From JASHVB01 sp036489395 (GTDB lineage: Bacteria; Pseudomonadota; Alphaproteobacteria; Acetobacterales; Acetobacteraceae), in NCBI GenBank assembly GCA_036489395.1, contig DASXFW010000041.1, forward strand, positions 1-64,000: 64,000 nt of DNA, in the 5' to 3' direction. Below, one piece after another: positions 16,044 through 24,849 of the stretch (position 1 is the stretch's first letter; the number at the start of each line of letters is the position of its first letter). A model generated the notes under the pieces. It saw only the letters and a program-made list of their open reading frames with translations. It had not been told where the DNA came from and ran no database searches. The position numbers were made by a program, and so were the translations under genes.

Positions 16044-17374
16044 ATGCCGTGCCGCGACACGCCACGGTCGGCGGCTCACAGCGTGCCTATGCGATCGTGC
16101 TGCTGCTGGCGACCATCTTCATCGTGTATGGCTCGTTGTTTCCGTTCGAATATCGCGAACGCTACTACCCCGGCGGTCCCGTCCTTTATCTGCTGAGCAC
16201 CTGGCACGACTGGGACCATCGCGGCGACCTGCTTTCCAACATTCTGCTGTATATCCCGTTTGGCTTTTTCCTGACTTACGCATTGCCGCCACGCCTGTCC
16301 GGCAACACACGCGCGATCCTGGCAACCGCCGCGGGCACTCTGATGGCCGCGTGCATCGAAGTGATCCAGTTCCACGACGTCGGCCGTGTCACGTCGATGG
16401 GCGATGTCTATGCCAACGGGATCGGATCCGCGGTCGGAGCTGCGGCGGCGGCGGCCATCGGCGCGGCCATGCGCTGGCCGTTGATGCGCGAACTTGGTGC
16501 GCACCCGACCGCGTCGCTGCTGCTGGTCATGTTCTTCGGCTATCGGCTTTACCCGTACGTGCCGACGATCGATCTGCACAAATACTGGCACACCATTCGG
16601 CCGCTGTTGCAGTCGCCCAGCCTGCCGATCGACAGCCTGGTGCATTTCACCGTCATCTGGTTGTTCATTGCCGTCATCATCCACTCGCTGTACGGGTTCG
16701 GACGATTTCTGCTGCTGTTTCCACTGGTCGCGGGCTTCGAATATATCGCCCGGATCTTCGTGATCGGCGGCATACTTGAATTGCCGGATGTCGTGGGCGG
16801 CATCGCAGCCTACGTGCTGTGGGCCGGCGTGCTGCGTTGGCTGCCGGGGCGATTTGTTATCGTGACCCTGGCGTTTGGCGGGATGATCGTCGTATCCCGG
16901 CTGCAGCCGTTCCACTTCACTGTCACGCAGCGCCCGTTCGGCTGGATTCCGTTCGTCAGCTTCATGCGCGGCTCGATCGGCGTCGCGATGCAGGCGTTCT
17001 GTGAGAAATTCTACCAGTACGGCGGCCTGATCTGGCTGCTGGGACGCTGCGGCATTCCGCTGCCGGTTGGTACCTACGCCACCGCGCTTATGCTGCTGGT
17101 CACCAGCTACGCGGAATGCTGGCTGCCTGGACGCACGGCTGAAATCACCGATGCGGTCATGGCGCTGGTGATTGGTGGCAGCTTTGCCCTTTTGCGCGGT
17201 GCGGCGCAATCGGGTACCGCGACAGAGCACGCGGCACCAACCAAAGCGGCGGCGACCGAACATGCGAAGTTTGCCGAAGCCGTGCTCGCGCAGCATGGGG
17301 TAAGGCCCGCGCCGGCCGCCGCGCGGCGGCGTGGCAAACACGCGCCCTATGTGCCACCCCATCTGCGCGGCTGA
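16040..17374 (+). CDS. VanZ-like family membrane protein
   Basis: A 444-residue polytopic protein. The N-terminal part carries the VanZ-like signature: a first helix with YGSLFPFEYRE, then DLLSNILLYIPFGFFLTY, and AACIEVIQFHDVGRVTSMGDVYANGIGSAVG. Several more helices follow. The last 60 residues are a charged Ala-rich tail ending HAPYVPPHLRG. VanZ-family function is poorly defined (low-level teicoplanin resistance in enterococci for the namesake). The ATG at 16040 overlaps the upstream stop; the frame extends upstream without a better start. Confidence 0.85.
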   Translation: MNAVPRHATVGGSQRAYAIVLLLATIFIVYGSLFPFEYRERYYPGGPVLYLLSTWHDWDHRGDLLSNILLYIPFGFFLTYALPPRLSGNTRAILATAAGTLMAACIEVIQFHDVGRVTSMGDVYANGIGSAVGAAAAAAIGAAMRWPLMRELGAHPTASLLLVMFFGYRLYPYVPTIDLHKYWHTIRPLLQSPSLPIDSLVHFTVIWLFIAVIIHSLYGFGRFLLLFPLVAGFEYIARIFVIGGILELPDVVGGIAAYVLWAGVLRWLPGRFVIVTLAFGGMIVVSRLQPFHFTVTQRPFGWIPFVSFMRGSIGVAMQAFCEKFYQYGGLIWLLGRCGIPLPVGTYATALMLLVTSYAECWLPGRTAEITDAVMALVIGGSFALLRGAAQSGTATEHAAPTKAAATEHAKFAEAVLAQHGVRPAPAAARRRGKHAPYVPPHLRG

Positions 17375-17402
17375 CTCCGGGACGCGAACAGGAGACCAAG
17401 GA

Positions 17403-17792
17403 ATGGCAGACGATCCCGAGGCCGCGGCCCGCGCAGTCATGGATGGCTTCATGACGGCATTCAATGCGCGTGACGCCGACGCCATCCGCACGCGCTGGTT
17501 CCAATTCCCGCATGTGCGCTTCCACAGCGGACGCATCACCGTGATGCAGCGTCCGGAGGATTTTCATAACCTGGTATGGGACCGCTCCACCGGCCAGTCC
17601 GCCGAGTGGTCACGCTCGGCCTGGGATTACGTGGAGCTGATCGATGCGGGACCGGGCAAGGTGCATTTCCGCGTGCAGTTCACCCGTTATCGTCCCGACG
17701 GCAGCGCGATCGGATCTTATCGCTCGCTCTACATCGTCACATTGCTCGATGGCCGCTGGGGAATTCAGGGTCGGTCGAGCTGGGCGGAATAG
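17403..17792 (+). CDS. SnoaL/NTF2-like protein
   Basis: A 129-residue protein with the cone-shaped NTF2-like fold pattern: an N-terminal helix containing FMTAFNARDADAIRTRWFQFPHVRF, then a curved beta sheet ending IVTLLDGRWGIQGRSSW. Such proteins are small-molecule isomerases, hydratases or accessory domains; no catalytic residues are diagnostic here. An AGGAGA site lies upstream of the ATG at 17403, and the family N-terminus begins there and not at the in-frame ATG 72 bases earlier. It sits between the VanZ-like and flavin reductase genes on the same strand. Confidence 0.8.
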   Translation: MADDPEAAARAVMDGFMTAFNARDADAIRTRWFQFPHVRFHSGRITVMQRPEDFHNLVWDRSTGQSAEWSRSAWDYVELIDAGPGKVHFRVQFTRYRPDGSAIGSYRSLYIVTLLDGRWGIQGRSSWAE

Positions 17793-17865
17793 CCCGGGCG
17801 CCGCGCTGGTCAACCGGACCAACCCCCGGCATGATCGGCGCCGAACCGGAACCCGGGAGGATGAA

Positions 17866-18369
17866 ATGGACGCCGACGCCAAGAAAACCACGCTACGCAT
17901 GATCCCCTATGGCATCTACGTGCTCACCGCGGACGACGGCAAAGGCAATATCGGCGCCGCCACCGTCAACTGGGTGACACAGGCCTCGTTCGCACCGCCG
18001 CTTGTCGTGGTCGGCGTGAAGGGAGATTCCGGTGCGCACACCGTGGTCAAGGGCACCGGCAAGTTCGCGCTGAACATGCTGGGCAAGGAACACAAAGGCC
18101 TGGCCTTCACCTTCTTCAAGCCGGCGAAACTGGAAGACGGCAAGCTGTCCGGCCAGGCCTTCCATCACGGCGCAAACGGCGCGCCCATCCTCGATGCGGC
18201 GATCGGCGCGGTGGAATGTGTGGTGAAGCAGATCGTGTCGATGGGCGATCACGACATCGTGGTCGCCGAAGTGACGGAGGCGCATCTGCAGACGCCGCCG
18301 ACGGGTCGCGCCGACGCGGCGATCCTGGAAATGAAAGACCTGGGCGACAACGTCTATTACGGCGGCTGA
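17866..18369 (+). CDS. Flavin reductase domain protein
   Basis: A 167-residue split-barrel FMN-binding protein of the flavin reductase-like family (HpaC/RutF relatives). Visible family features are an N-terminal MIPYGIYVLTADDG strand pair, NWVTQASFAPPLVVVGVK (flavin phosphate and ring contact region) and a C-terminal dimerisation part. It most likely uses NAD(P)H to supply reduced flavin to the luciferase-like monooxygenase encoded 15 bases downstream. A GGGAGG site precedes the ATG at 17866. A neighbouring ATG at 17861 is in another frame. Confidence 0.85.
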   Translation: MDADAKKTTLRMIPYGIYVLTADDGKGNIGAATVNWVTQASFAPPLVVVGVKGDSGAHTVVKGTGKFALNMLGKEHKGLAFTFFKPAKLEDGKLSGQAFHHGANGAPILDAAIGAVECVVKQIVSMGDHDIVVAEVTEAHLQTPPTGRADAAILEMKDLGDNVYYGG

Positions 18370-18384
18370 CCCAACGAGGCGCAC

Positions 18385-19539
18385 ATGATCCGCAAATTCG
18401 CCACCGTCTTCGCCGGCCATGTCGATCTGCCCGAGCGCGGACAGAACGCCACACCGTTGAATGAACGGCGGTTCTCCAACGACCATCTTGCCAGCATCTT
18501 CGCGAAGACGGAGGCCATCGCGAAGGTGATGGATGAAACAGGGTGGGATGCGCTGTGGCTGGCAGAGCACCATTTTCAACACGAAGGGAACGAGGTGATT
18601 CCCAACCTGCTGATGACGGCGGTGCATCTCTGCCACCTGACGAAGAATTTGCGGATCGGCTGCGGCTTCAACATCACGCCGATGTGGCATCCGCTGCGGC
18701 TGGCTGAGGATTTCGCGGTCGCGGACATCATGACCAAGGGGCGCACGATCTTCGGCGTCGGCCGCGGCTATCACACGCGCGAAGTGGAAACGTTCGGCGC
18801 ACCGATGCTCGACCAGAACGCGAACCGCGAATTGTTCGAAGAGCAGGTGGAGATCATTTTCAAGGCGTTCGACAATGAACGGTTCGCGCATAAGGGGAAG
18901 CACTACACGCTGCCGCCGGAAGTGCCGTATCGCGGCTATACGCTGAAAGACCTGACGCTGGTGCCGCGGCCGATCCATCTTCCGGTGGAATGCTGGCAGC
19001 CGGTCGTCAGTGCCTCGCCGCGCGGTCTGGATTTCATGATCAGGCACGGCATCAAGGGCGCGGTCGGCGGTGGTGCGGCGACGATGGAAACCGGACCTAT
19101 CACCGGCTATCGCGACGCCGCGGCGCGCGCGGGCCAGGAGCTGAAACTGGGCGAGGGATTGATGATCGGCATTGTCATCCACCTCGCGGATTCAAAGGAG
19201 CGTGCACTGCGCGAAATCGTGCCGCTGTATGAAGAGCATGCCAAGATGTTTGCACCGCTGAACTTCATGCCCGGGATGACGAAGGAGCAAGTCGCGGCCG
19301 TTGGACGGCGTGGCGGCTGGTACGAAAACGGCGTGCCGACCGTGGAGCACTATATGAAATCGGGCGCGTGGTTCGCGGGCACGCCGGATGAACTGGTCGC
19401 TCATCTGCGCCGGCTGGAGGAGCGTTTTCCGGGCCTGGAACATGTCAGCCTGAGCATGCCGATGGGGACGCCGGAGGCGATCATGCTGGAGCAATACCGG
19501 CGGGTCGGCGAAGAGGTCATGCCGAAGTTCAGGCGTTAG
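18385..19539 (+). CDS. LLM-class flavin-dependent monooxygenase
   Basis: A 384-residue TIM-barrel protein of the bacterial luciferase-like superfamily. Typical blocks are WDALWLAEHHF near residues 53-63, RIGCGFNITPMWHPLRLAEDFAVADIMTKGR (FMN site) and the late SMPMGTPEAIMLEQ. The enzyme needs reduced flavin, and the flavin reductase gene directly upstream supplies a natural partner. The substrate is unknown. A second family member at 35722 shares the EHH signature but has no adjacent reductase. Confidence 0.9.
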   Translation: MIRKFATVFAGHVDLPERGQNATPLNERRFSNDHLASIFAKTEAIAKVMDETGWDALWLAEHHFQHEGNEVIPNLLMTAVHLCHLTKNLRIGCGFNITPMWHPLRLAEDFAVADIMTKGRTIFGVGRGYHTREVETFGAPMLDQNANRELFEEQVEIIFKAFDNERFAHKGKHYTLPPEVPYRGYTLKDLTLVPRPIHLPVECWQPVVSASPRGLDFMIRHGIKGAVGGGAATMETGPITGYRDAAARAGQELKLGEGLMIGIVIHLADSKERALREIVPLYEEHAKMFAPLNFMPGMTKEQVAAVGRRGGWYENGVPTVEHYMKSGAWFAGTPDELVAHLRRLEERFPGLEHVSLSMPMGTPEAIMLEQYRRVGEEVMPKFRR

Positions 19540-19541
19540 CG

Positions 19542-20099
19542 TCACTCCTCCGCCGTGGCGCGGAAACGACGCTTCTTGTCGCCCTCCGGTCTCGGATCAG
19601 GTTTCTTCCAGGCGACCGGGTTGCTCTTCAGTCGCACAACGATCCGGCGACGTGGCGGCTGCACTTCCTTCACTGTCAGCCGCACACGCAGACGCTGCGC
19701 TTTGCCGAACCACAGGCTACCCTTTCGCTTGGTATAGAAGCGAAGCTGCGATGTCTCATCATCGACCGGCTCCCACGCCCAGTTCACCACCAGCTTGCGT
19801 GCCGGTCCGGTCCCAGCCGGAGATAGCTCATCCTTGCGGGGAACGATGTCGCTTTGCCGGTTGCTGCGGATTGGCCGGGCAATGACGAAAGGCGGGCGCA
19901 CAACAAGCGCACGCACATAATAATCGATGTTGGCCCGTTCGCGGACCACCACGCCAATGTGCCAGCCGTTCACTGCGGTATCGGAAATGACCATGGCAAA
20001 TTCGGGAAATTCCGGCGGCGGACGCGACGGTTCGGCGGGCTCCTCGATCTCCTCCCACTCGTCGTCGTCGTCGTCACGTTGCCAGAACTTCCAACGCAT
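19542..20099 (-). CDS. Hypothetical protein with acidic N-terminus and basic C-terminus
   Basis: A 185-residue soluble protein that I cannot assign. It begins MRWKFWQRDDDDDEWEEIEEP, then has a central beta-rich part (AMVISDTAVNGWHIGVVVRERANIDYYVRALVVRPP) and a basic Arg/Lys-rich C-terminal third. No signal peptide or membrane helix is visible. The start at 20099 overlaps the stop of the upstream dehydrogenase gene by one base (TGATG), which supports this start over the longer frame. It is convergent with the LLM gene, with only two bases between stops. Confidence 0.72.
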   Translation of the reverse strand: MRWKFWQRDDDDDEWEEIEEPAEPSRPPPEFPEFAMVISDTAVNGWHIGVVVRERANIDYYVRALVVRPPFVIARPIRSNRQSDIVPRKDELSPAGTGPARKLVVNWAWEPVDDETSQLRFYTKRKGSLWFGKAQRLRVRLTVKEVQPPRRRIVVRLKSNPVAWKKPDPRPEGDKKRRFRATAEE

Positions 20100-21010
20100 C
20101 AGTGGGTCCCAAGTTCCTCCCCGGCCAGGCGTTCGCACAGCTTCGCCATTTCAGTGTGATCCGCGTCGGAGCCGAACATGGTCTGCGCCGCCATGACCAG
20201 CTCCTTGCAGAGTGCGCTGACCGGCGCGGGCGTACCGGTCTCCCGGCCGACCTGCAAGGCGATCGACAGATCCTTGGCCAGCAGGCCCATGGTGAAGCCG
20301 GCGTTGAAGCGGCGCGACAGCACGAACTGCTTGAATTTCTTTTGCGTCGAATTGTTCATGCCCGTGGCGGCATTCAACACATCGACCATCACCGCGGGGT
20401 CCAGACCGAAGCGTTGGCCGATCAGCAACGCCTCGATACCGATCAGAAATCCGCCGGTGGAGACAAGATTGTTCAGCGCCTTCATCGCCTGGCCCGAACC
20501 CACCGCGCCGGTGCGCAGCACTGACGTGCCCATCGCCGAAAGAACCGGCATCACCCGATCGATCACCGCCGCATCGCCGCCGGCCATGATCGCCAGCTCG
20601 CCCGTCCTGGCGCGTGGCACGCCGCCGGATACCGGCGCATCAATCAGGTGTCCGCCCAGCGCCGCCACTCGTTCGGCCAGCTCCTGCGTGACCGACGGCA
20701 CACCGGAGCTCATCTCGATGATCACAGTCCCCGGCTTCATTCCGGCCAGCACGTTGTCGTCGCCGCTTGCCAGCACATTTTCTACGATCACGCTGGTGGG
20801 CAGCATCGTCACGATGACATCCGATGCCGCCGCCAACTGTCGCAGGCTATCCGGAGCGCTGCCGCCGATCTGCTGCACAAAATTGTTCGCGACTTCGCGG
20901 CGGGAGTCATTGACGTGCACAGTGAAGCCGGCGCGCACCAGGGAAGCCGCCATTGGCCACCCCATGTTGCCGACGCCAATGAAGCCGACCTCCGGGTTTG
21001 TGTTGCTCAT
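20099..21010 (-). CDS. NAD(P)-dependent 3-hydroxyisobutyrate dehydrogenase family protein
   Basis: A 303-residue beta-hydroxyacid dehydrogenase. The N-terminal Rossmann fold has GFIGVGNMGWPM (GxGxxG), then DAPVSGGVPRARTGELAIMAGG for substrate binding and GSGQAMKALNNLVS carrying the catalytic Lys with the family Asn. The substrate could be 3-hydroxyisobutyrate, tartronate semialdehyde or another 2- or 3-hydroxyacid. It is the middle gene of a three-gene minus-strand unit with the carboxymuconolactone-decarboxylase-like gene (6 bases upstream) and the hypothetical 19542-20099. A second family member lies at 55590. Confidence 0.9.
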   Translation of the reverse strand: MSNTNPEVGFIGVGNMGWPMAASLVRAGFTVHVNDSRREVANNFVQQIGGSAPDSLRQLAAASDVIVTMLPTSVIVENVLASGDDNVLAGMKPGTVIIEMSSGVPSVTQELAERVAALGGHLIDAPVSGGVPRARTGELAIMAGGDAAVIDRVMPVLSAMGTSVLRTGAVGSGQAMKALNNLVSTGGFLIGIEALLIGQRFGLDPAVMVDVLNAATGMNNSTQKKFKQFVLSRRFNAGFTMGLLAKDLSIALQVGRETGTPAPVSALCKELVMAAQTMFGSDADHTEMAKLCERLAGEELGTH

Positions 21011-21016
21011 TGTTAG

Positions 21017-21430
21017 TCAGCCCTTCGCGCCATCGACATCCTTGAAGACTTCCGTGGCGATGCGGAACGCCTCGAGGCAGGCTGGAATGCCGCAATAGGC
21101 GCCAATTTGTAACAGAATCTCCTTGATCTCGTCGCGTGTCACGCCGTTGTTCAGTGCGGCGCGAAGATGCAGGCGGAATTCGGAACCTCGGTTGAGTGCC
21201 GCCAGCATCGTGAGATTGATCATGCTGCGCGTCTTGCGCGGCAGGCCGGGGCGCGTCCAGATCATGCCCCAGGCGACTTCCGTGGTCATCTGCTGGAACG
21301 CCGCGTTGAAATCATCGGCGCGCGCGATCGAGCCATCGACGTAGTCGGCGCCCAGCACCGAACGCCGCACTTCCAGGCCCTGCTTGAACAAGTCGCTTTG
21401 GTATTCCGGGCGGTTGGGGATTTCCGGCAT
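21017..21430 (-). CDS. Carboxymuconolactone decarboxylase family protein
   Basis: A 137-residue all-helical protein of the PcaC-like branch. The conserved stretch TRPGLPRKTRSMINLTMLAALNRGSEFRLHLRAALNNGVT is present, followed by EIKEILLQIGAYCGIPACLEAF. The length equals that of gamma-carboxymuconolactone decarboxylase, but no other beta-ketoadipate genes are near, so the actual substrate is open. The ATG at 21430 follows a CAGGAG site; the frame extends upstream into the MBL gene antisense and is not used. It is divergent from the MBL hydrolase gene, with about 100 bases between. Confidence 0.88.
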   Translation of the reverse strand: MPEIPNRPEYQSDLFKQGLEVRRSVLGADYVDGSIARADDFNAAFQQMTTEVAWGMIWTRPGLPRKTRSMINLTMLAALNRGSEFRLHLRAALNNGVTRDEIKEILLQIGAYCGIPACLEAFRIATEVFKDVDGAKG

Positions 21431-21528
21431 GTCGCATCTCCTGCCTGTGCGAAAGACGGCGGGACCGTAGAGATTGCGCCCCGACGCGGCAAGCGGTTGA
21501 CTGCCCGCGGCATGCAGGAGGAAACGCC

Positions 21529-22332
21529 ATGGCAACAATGACCGGTCCCACATACGAACTGCTGGCGCTGCGCTACGGCATTTTCGACGGACGGCTGCAG
21601 TTCCAGAACTACATCATTCCCGACGACCACGCCGCACCCGATCCGCTGGACTTTTTCGTCTTTGCCATCCGCGGCAATGGGCGAACCATCGTGATGGATA
21701 CGGGATTCAATCCGGTCAGCGCGACACGCCGCGGCCGTGAGCTGCTGTGCACGCCGGCCCAGGCCCTGCTGAATGCCGGCATCGATCCGGCCGAGGTGAA
21801 GGACGTGGTGCTAACGCACATGCATTGGGACCATGCCGGCGGCATGGAGTACTTCCCAAAGGCAACTTTCCATATCCAGGCAGCGGAAATGTCTTATTGC
21901 ACCGGCCCCTGCATGTGCGAGCCGTTCCTTCGCCGACCATTCGACGTGGACGATGTGCAGAGCGCGGTGCGTGCGCTGTACTCGGAACGGCTGCGGGTTT
22001 ATGAAGGCACGCGAGAGATCGCGCCTGGCATCACGGTGCATCTGATCGGCGGCCACTCGGGAGGGATTCAGTCGATCCGTGTGCCGACCGCGCGCGGCTG
22101 GGTCGTGCTGGCGGGCGACGCGACGCATCTGTGGGGCAACATCCGCAAGCGCATGCCATTTCCGGTGGTGGTCGATGTCGCACGGATGCTGAAGGGATTC
22201 GATATACTGAACGGGCTTGCCGATGGACCGGATCATGTCATCCCCGGGCACGATCCGCTGATCCTGAAGCGCTTCCCCACCGTGGGTGGCAATCCGGAGA
22301 TCGTGCGCCTCGATCTGGCGCCGATTGCCTGA
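21529..22332 (+). CDS. Metallo-beta-lactamase fold hydrolase (N-acyl homoserine lactonase-like)
   Basis: A 267-residue MBL-fold enzyme. The zinc motif HMHWDHAGG places ligands at H97, H99, D101 and H102. Further ligands are the His in LIGGHSGG, the Asp in LAGDATH and the His in VIPGHDP. The sequence resembles AHL-lactonase-type hydrolases (AttM/AiiA relatives), which also include other lactonases and esterases. Quorum quenching is possible but cannot be assigned from sequence. Confidence 0.85.
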   Translation: MATMTGPTYELLALRYGIFDGRLQFQNYIIPDDHAAPDPLDFFVFAIRGNGRTIVMDTGFNPVSATRRGRELLCTPAQALLNAGIDPAEVKDVVLTHMHWDHAGGMEYFPKATFHIQAAEMSYCTGPCMCEPFLRRPFDVDDVQSAVRALYSERLRVYEGTREIAPGITVHLIGGHSGGIQSIRVPTARGWVVLAGDATHLWGNIRKRMPFPVVVDVARMLKGFDILNGLADGPDHVIPGHDPLILKRFPTVGGNPEIVRLDLAPIA

Positions 22333-22403
22333 CCTTCTGTCATTGCGAGGCGCATAGCGACGGGCGCGACCAACCCACCCTGGATGAATCGCCGCCCCCC
22401 CCT

Positions 22404-22480
22404 CTGTCATTGCGCGGCCGCTTGGCCGAAGCAATCCCCCGCGGGAGATTGCTTCGGCGCTACGCGCCTCGCAATGACAG
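22404..22480. repeat. REP-like palindrome (CTGTCATTGCG...CGAAGCAATC)
   Basis: A 77-base palindrome with outer arms CTGTCATTGCG / CGCAATGACAG and inner arms GGCCGAAGCAATC / GATTGCTTCGGC. A truncated unit of the same family lies just upstream (22336-22370). The element is between the convergent MBL hydrolase and binding-protein genes. Related copies are at 33651, 41714 and 49724. Confidence 0.85.
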
Positions 22481-22493
22481 GGGGGAGCGCCCG

Positions 22494-23981
22494 CTACGGT
22501 GCAACCGTCATTCCCTGCGGCCGGATCAGCCCGTCGGGTGTCGGGACGAAACCAGAAACCCGGTCGCTCAGTGCCCATAACCACCTCGCATGGTACAGCA
22601 CGATGTGCGGCCGATCATGCAGGTAAATATCCACGACCTGGCGATACAGCGCCTGTCGCGCTGCTATGTCAGTCACGCCGCGCGCCTTGGCCAATAACGC
22701 ATCGAATGTGGGATTGCAGTACTTCCCCCAGTTCAGAAAGCCGTCGCATTGCAACCAGATCGATACATTGCCGTCGGGATCGGGACGCCCGCTCCAGATC
22801 ACCACGGTCGCGTCGTAGTTCCCTGCCCTCGCCTTGGCGACCTGCGCGTTCGCTTCCGCCGTCTCGAGCTTCAGATCGAACCCCGCCTCATCCGCCATCG
22901 CCTGCAGCACCTGCCCAACCTGCTGCTCCATGGAGCTGTTGCCGATCAACAACGTGAACGTCGGATGCGGCATGCCCGCCTCGGCGAGCAGTACTTTGGC
23001 GCGTGCCAAATCCCGTGGCGGAACAAGATGCTGTGGGTCCCAGTAGCGGCTGTGTGGTGCCTCAAACTGATTATTAGGCAGGAACTGACCGTCCATGACG
23101 ACCTTGTTCAGCGCGACGCGATCGATCGACGCTTCCAGCGCCGCACGAACACGAGGGTCCCGCAGCGGGCTTTTCCCCGCAACGTTGATACTGATCGAGT
23201 AGTATGCCAGCGCGGTCTGCCCGACCAGCTTCAGCTTCGGATTTTTCCTGACGGTGGCTGCATCCGTTGGCGACAGGCGTTCCAGCATGTCGAGCTGCCC
23301 TGCCTCGAGATCGACGAACCGGACCGTGCTGTCCACGATCGGCTGGTACACGATCCTATCAAGATGGATGGCGCCTGCGTTCCAGTAACCCGGAAAACGG
23401 TCCACAATAATGCGGTCCTGCGCGATGCGCTGGGTCAACTTGAATGGTCCCGCGCAAGGCAGCGTCTGACTCACGTCGCCCTTGAATGCCGCCGGCGACA
23501 CCATCATCCCCGCGCGATCCGCCAGCACCGCCACGAGCGGCGCATAGGGCTGCGAAAGATGCAGCCGAACCGTGTTCGGATCGATGACCTCCACGGACGA
23601 AACGGGCTTCAGTTCCGACTTCCGAACGCTTTCCGGCGCGGTGCGATAGCGTTGCAGGTTGGCGCGCACGGCTGCCGCGTCCATCAGCGTGCCGTCCTGG
23701 AAATGTACGCCCTGGCGCAGATTCAGCGTCAGCGCGAGATTGTCCGGCGACCAGGCCCATGACGTGGCAAGCTGCGGCACGAAATTGTTCTGCGCGTCGG
23801 TATCGATCAGCTTATCGCAGACAGCGGCAAACACGATGCGGCCGACGAAGGTGCCGGAACGGGCAGGGTCCAGCGCGTCCGGATCCTCGTTCAATCCGAT
23901 GCGCAAGACACCGGCCGCCTGCGCGACGCCTGCCAGCAGCGACATGGCGAATATCAAACCGAAAGCTCCCGGCCGGCGCAT
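22494..23981 (-). CDS. ABC transporter substrate-binding protein, family 5 (peptide/nickel type)
   Basis: A 495-residue periplasmic solute-binding protein with a Sec signal peptide (about residues 1-23, ending VAQA). The mature start LRIGLNEDPDALDPARSGTFVGR and the Family-5 block around GRPDPDGNVSIWLQC are characteristic of DppA/OppA-like proteins. The ligand may be a peptide, nickel chelate or opine-type compound. No permease or ATPase genes are nearby, so it is an orphan component here. Confidence 0.9.
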   Translation of the reverse strand: MRRPGAFGLIFAMSLLAGVAQAAGVLRIGLNEDPDALDPARSGTFVGRIVFAAVCDKLIDTDAQNNFVPQLATSWAWSPDNLALTLNLRQGVHFQDGTLMDAAAVRANLQRYRTAPESVRKSELKPVSSVEVIDPNTVRLHLSQPYAPLVAVLADRAGMMVSPAAFKGDVSQTLPCAGPFKLTQRIAQDRIIVDRFPGYWNAGAIHLDRIVYQPIVDSTVRFVDLEAGQLDMLERLSPTDAATVRKNPKLKLVGQTALAYYSISINVAGKSPLRDPRVRAALEASIDRVALNKVVMDGQFLPNNQFEAPHSRYWDPQHLVPPRDLARAKVLLAEAGMPHPTFTLLIGNSSMEQQVGQVLQAMADEAGFDLKLETAEANAQVAKARAGNYDATVVIWSGRPDPDGNVSIWLQCDGFLNWGKYCNPTFDALLAKARGVTDIAARQALYRQVVDIYLHDRPHIVLYHARWLWALSDRVSGFVPTPDGLIRPQGMTVAP

Positions 23982-24015
23982 GGTTCCGTCCCCAGATCAC
24001 GTTCACAGGTTACCG

Positions 24016-24044
24016 TTGACCACCTACCCGGTCTCGGTTACGCT
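24016..24044 (+). promoter_or_regulatory. Possible sigma-70-type promoter for the lipoprotein gene
   Basis: TTGACC (24016-24021) and TACGCT (24039-24044) are separated by 17 bases and lie 28 bases before the ATG at 24072, which has its own AGGGAG ribosome-binding site. The -35 is strong but the -10 matches poorly, so this is a weak prediction. Confidence 0.3.
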
Positions 24045-24071
24045 ATCAAGACTAAATCAGGGAGCAACGTT

Positions 24072-24824
24072 ATGCGCTGTGCCCACAAGGCTTTTCTTGC
24101 CGGCCTTGTCCCCGTTCTGATGTTTGTCGGTGGGTGTCAACAGCAGTTCGTCTCGCCCTACAGTGCCGATCTGCAAAAGCGGGCGACCGACATGCTGACC
24201 GATGTGTCCACGTGGGAAGGCACGATGCGCAACGCCGCCGGCACCGCCGCTGCCGATCCGCGCAATCCCGACGTTGTCGCAAAGCTGCAGACCTGGAACG
24301 GGGACATCGAGGCCATGGCGACCATCGAGGTCAGCATCGATCCCGGCTCCACCGCCTGTGACAAATTCCTTGGCGAGATCAGCACCGCTGTTCAGTCAGC
24401 ACTGGGCCCCACCGCAACCAGCGCATCGGGATCGGCGCCGATCGCAGCCCATTGCGAAACATTGCCGGACATATTCAGCCGCATGAAGACGCAGGTGAGC
24501 GAGCGTATGCCTCGAGACCTGGTGCAACAATGCCAGGTGCCGTGGCTGTCCGATGCTTACTTCGCGGCCATGGCGCAGAACCGTGCAACCACTGGCGCAC
24601 CGGCGCCAGCAAAACCCCAGCCGGCCGCCGCGGCGGCAGCGCAGCCCGGCACGCCGACCGCCGCCCAGGCGAGCCTCGCAAAGCAACGTTGCGCCGCCTT
24701 GTTTGACACCAGCACAAGCGCCGGCGGCAACACACTTCACGGCGACCTGGTCGGCCCACTGGTGACCGAGCTGGCGGCAATCATCTATCGCGAAGGACGC
24801 GAGGCGCCCCCAGCAGCAAAGTGA
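24072..24824 (+). CDS. Hypothetical lipoprotein
   Basis: A 250-residue protein with a lipoprotein signal peptide: a hydrophobic stretch then the lipobox FVGGC, making C22 the lipidated cysteine. The mature part is mostly helical, contains several scattered cysteines (TACDKF, AHCETL, QQCQVPW, KQRCAALF), and has an Ala/Pro-rich low-complexity linker near residues 175-200. I do not recognise a family. It is followed 25 bases later by a 117-residue helical protein gene on the same strand, and the two probably form a unit. Confidence 0.75.
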   Translation: MRCAHKAFLAGLVPVLMFVGGCQQQFVSPYSADLQKRATDMLTDVSTWEGTMRNAAGTAAADPRNPDVVAKLQTWNGDIEAMATIEVSIDPGSTACDKFLGEISTAVQSALGPTATSASGSAPIAAHCETLPDIFSRMKTQVSERMPRDLVQQCQVPWLSDAYFAAMAQNRATTGAPAPAKPQPAAAAAAQPGTPTAAQASLAKQRCAALFDTSTSAGGNTLHGDLVGPLVTELAAIIYREGREAPPAAK

Positions 24825-24849
24825 CCGCCTGAAAATCGGAGACATCCCC

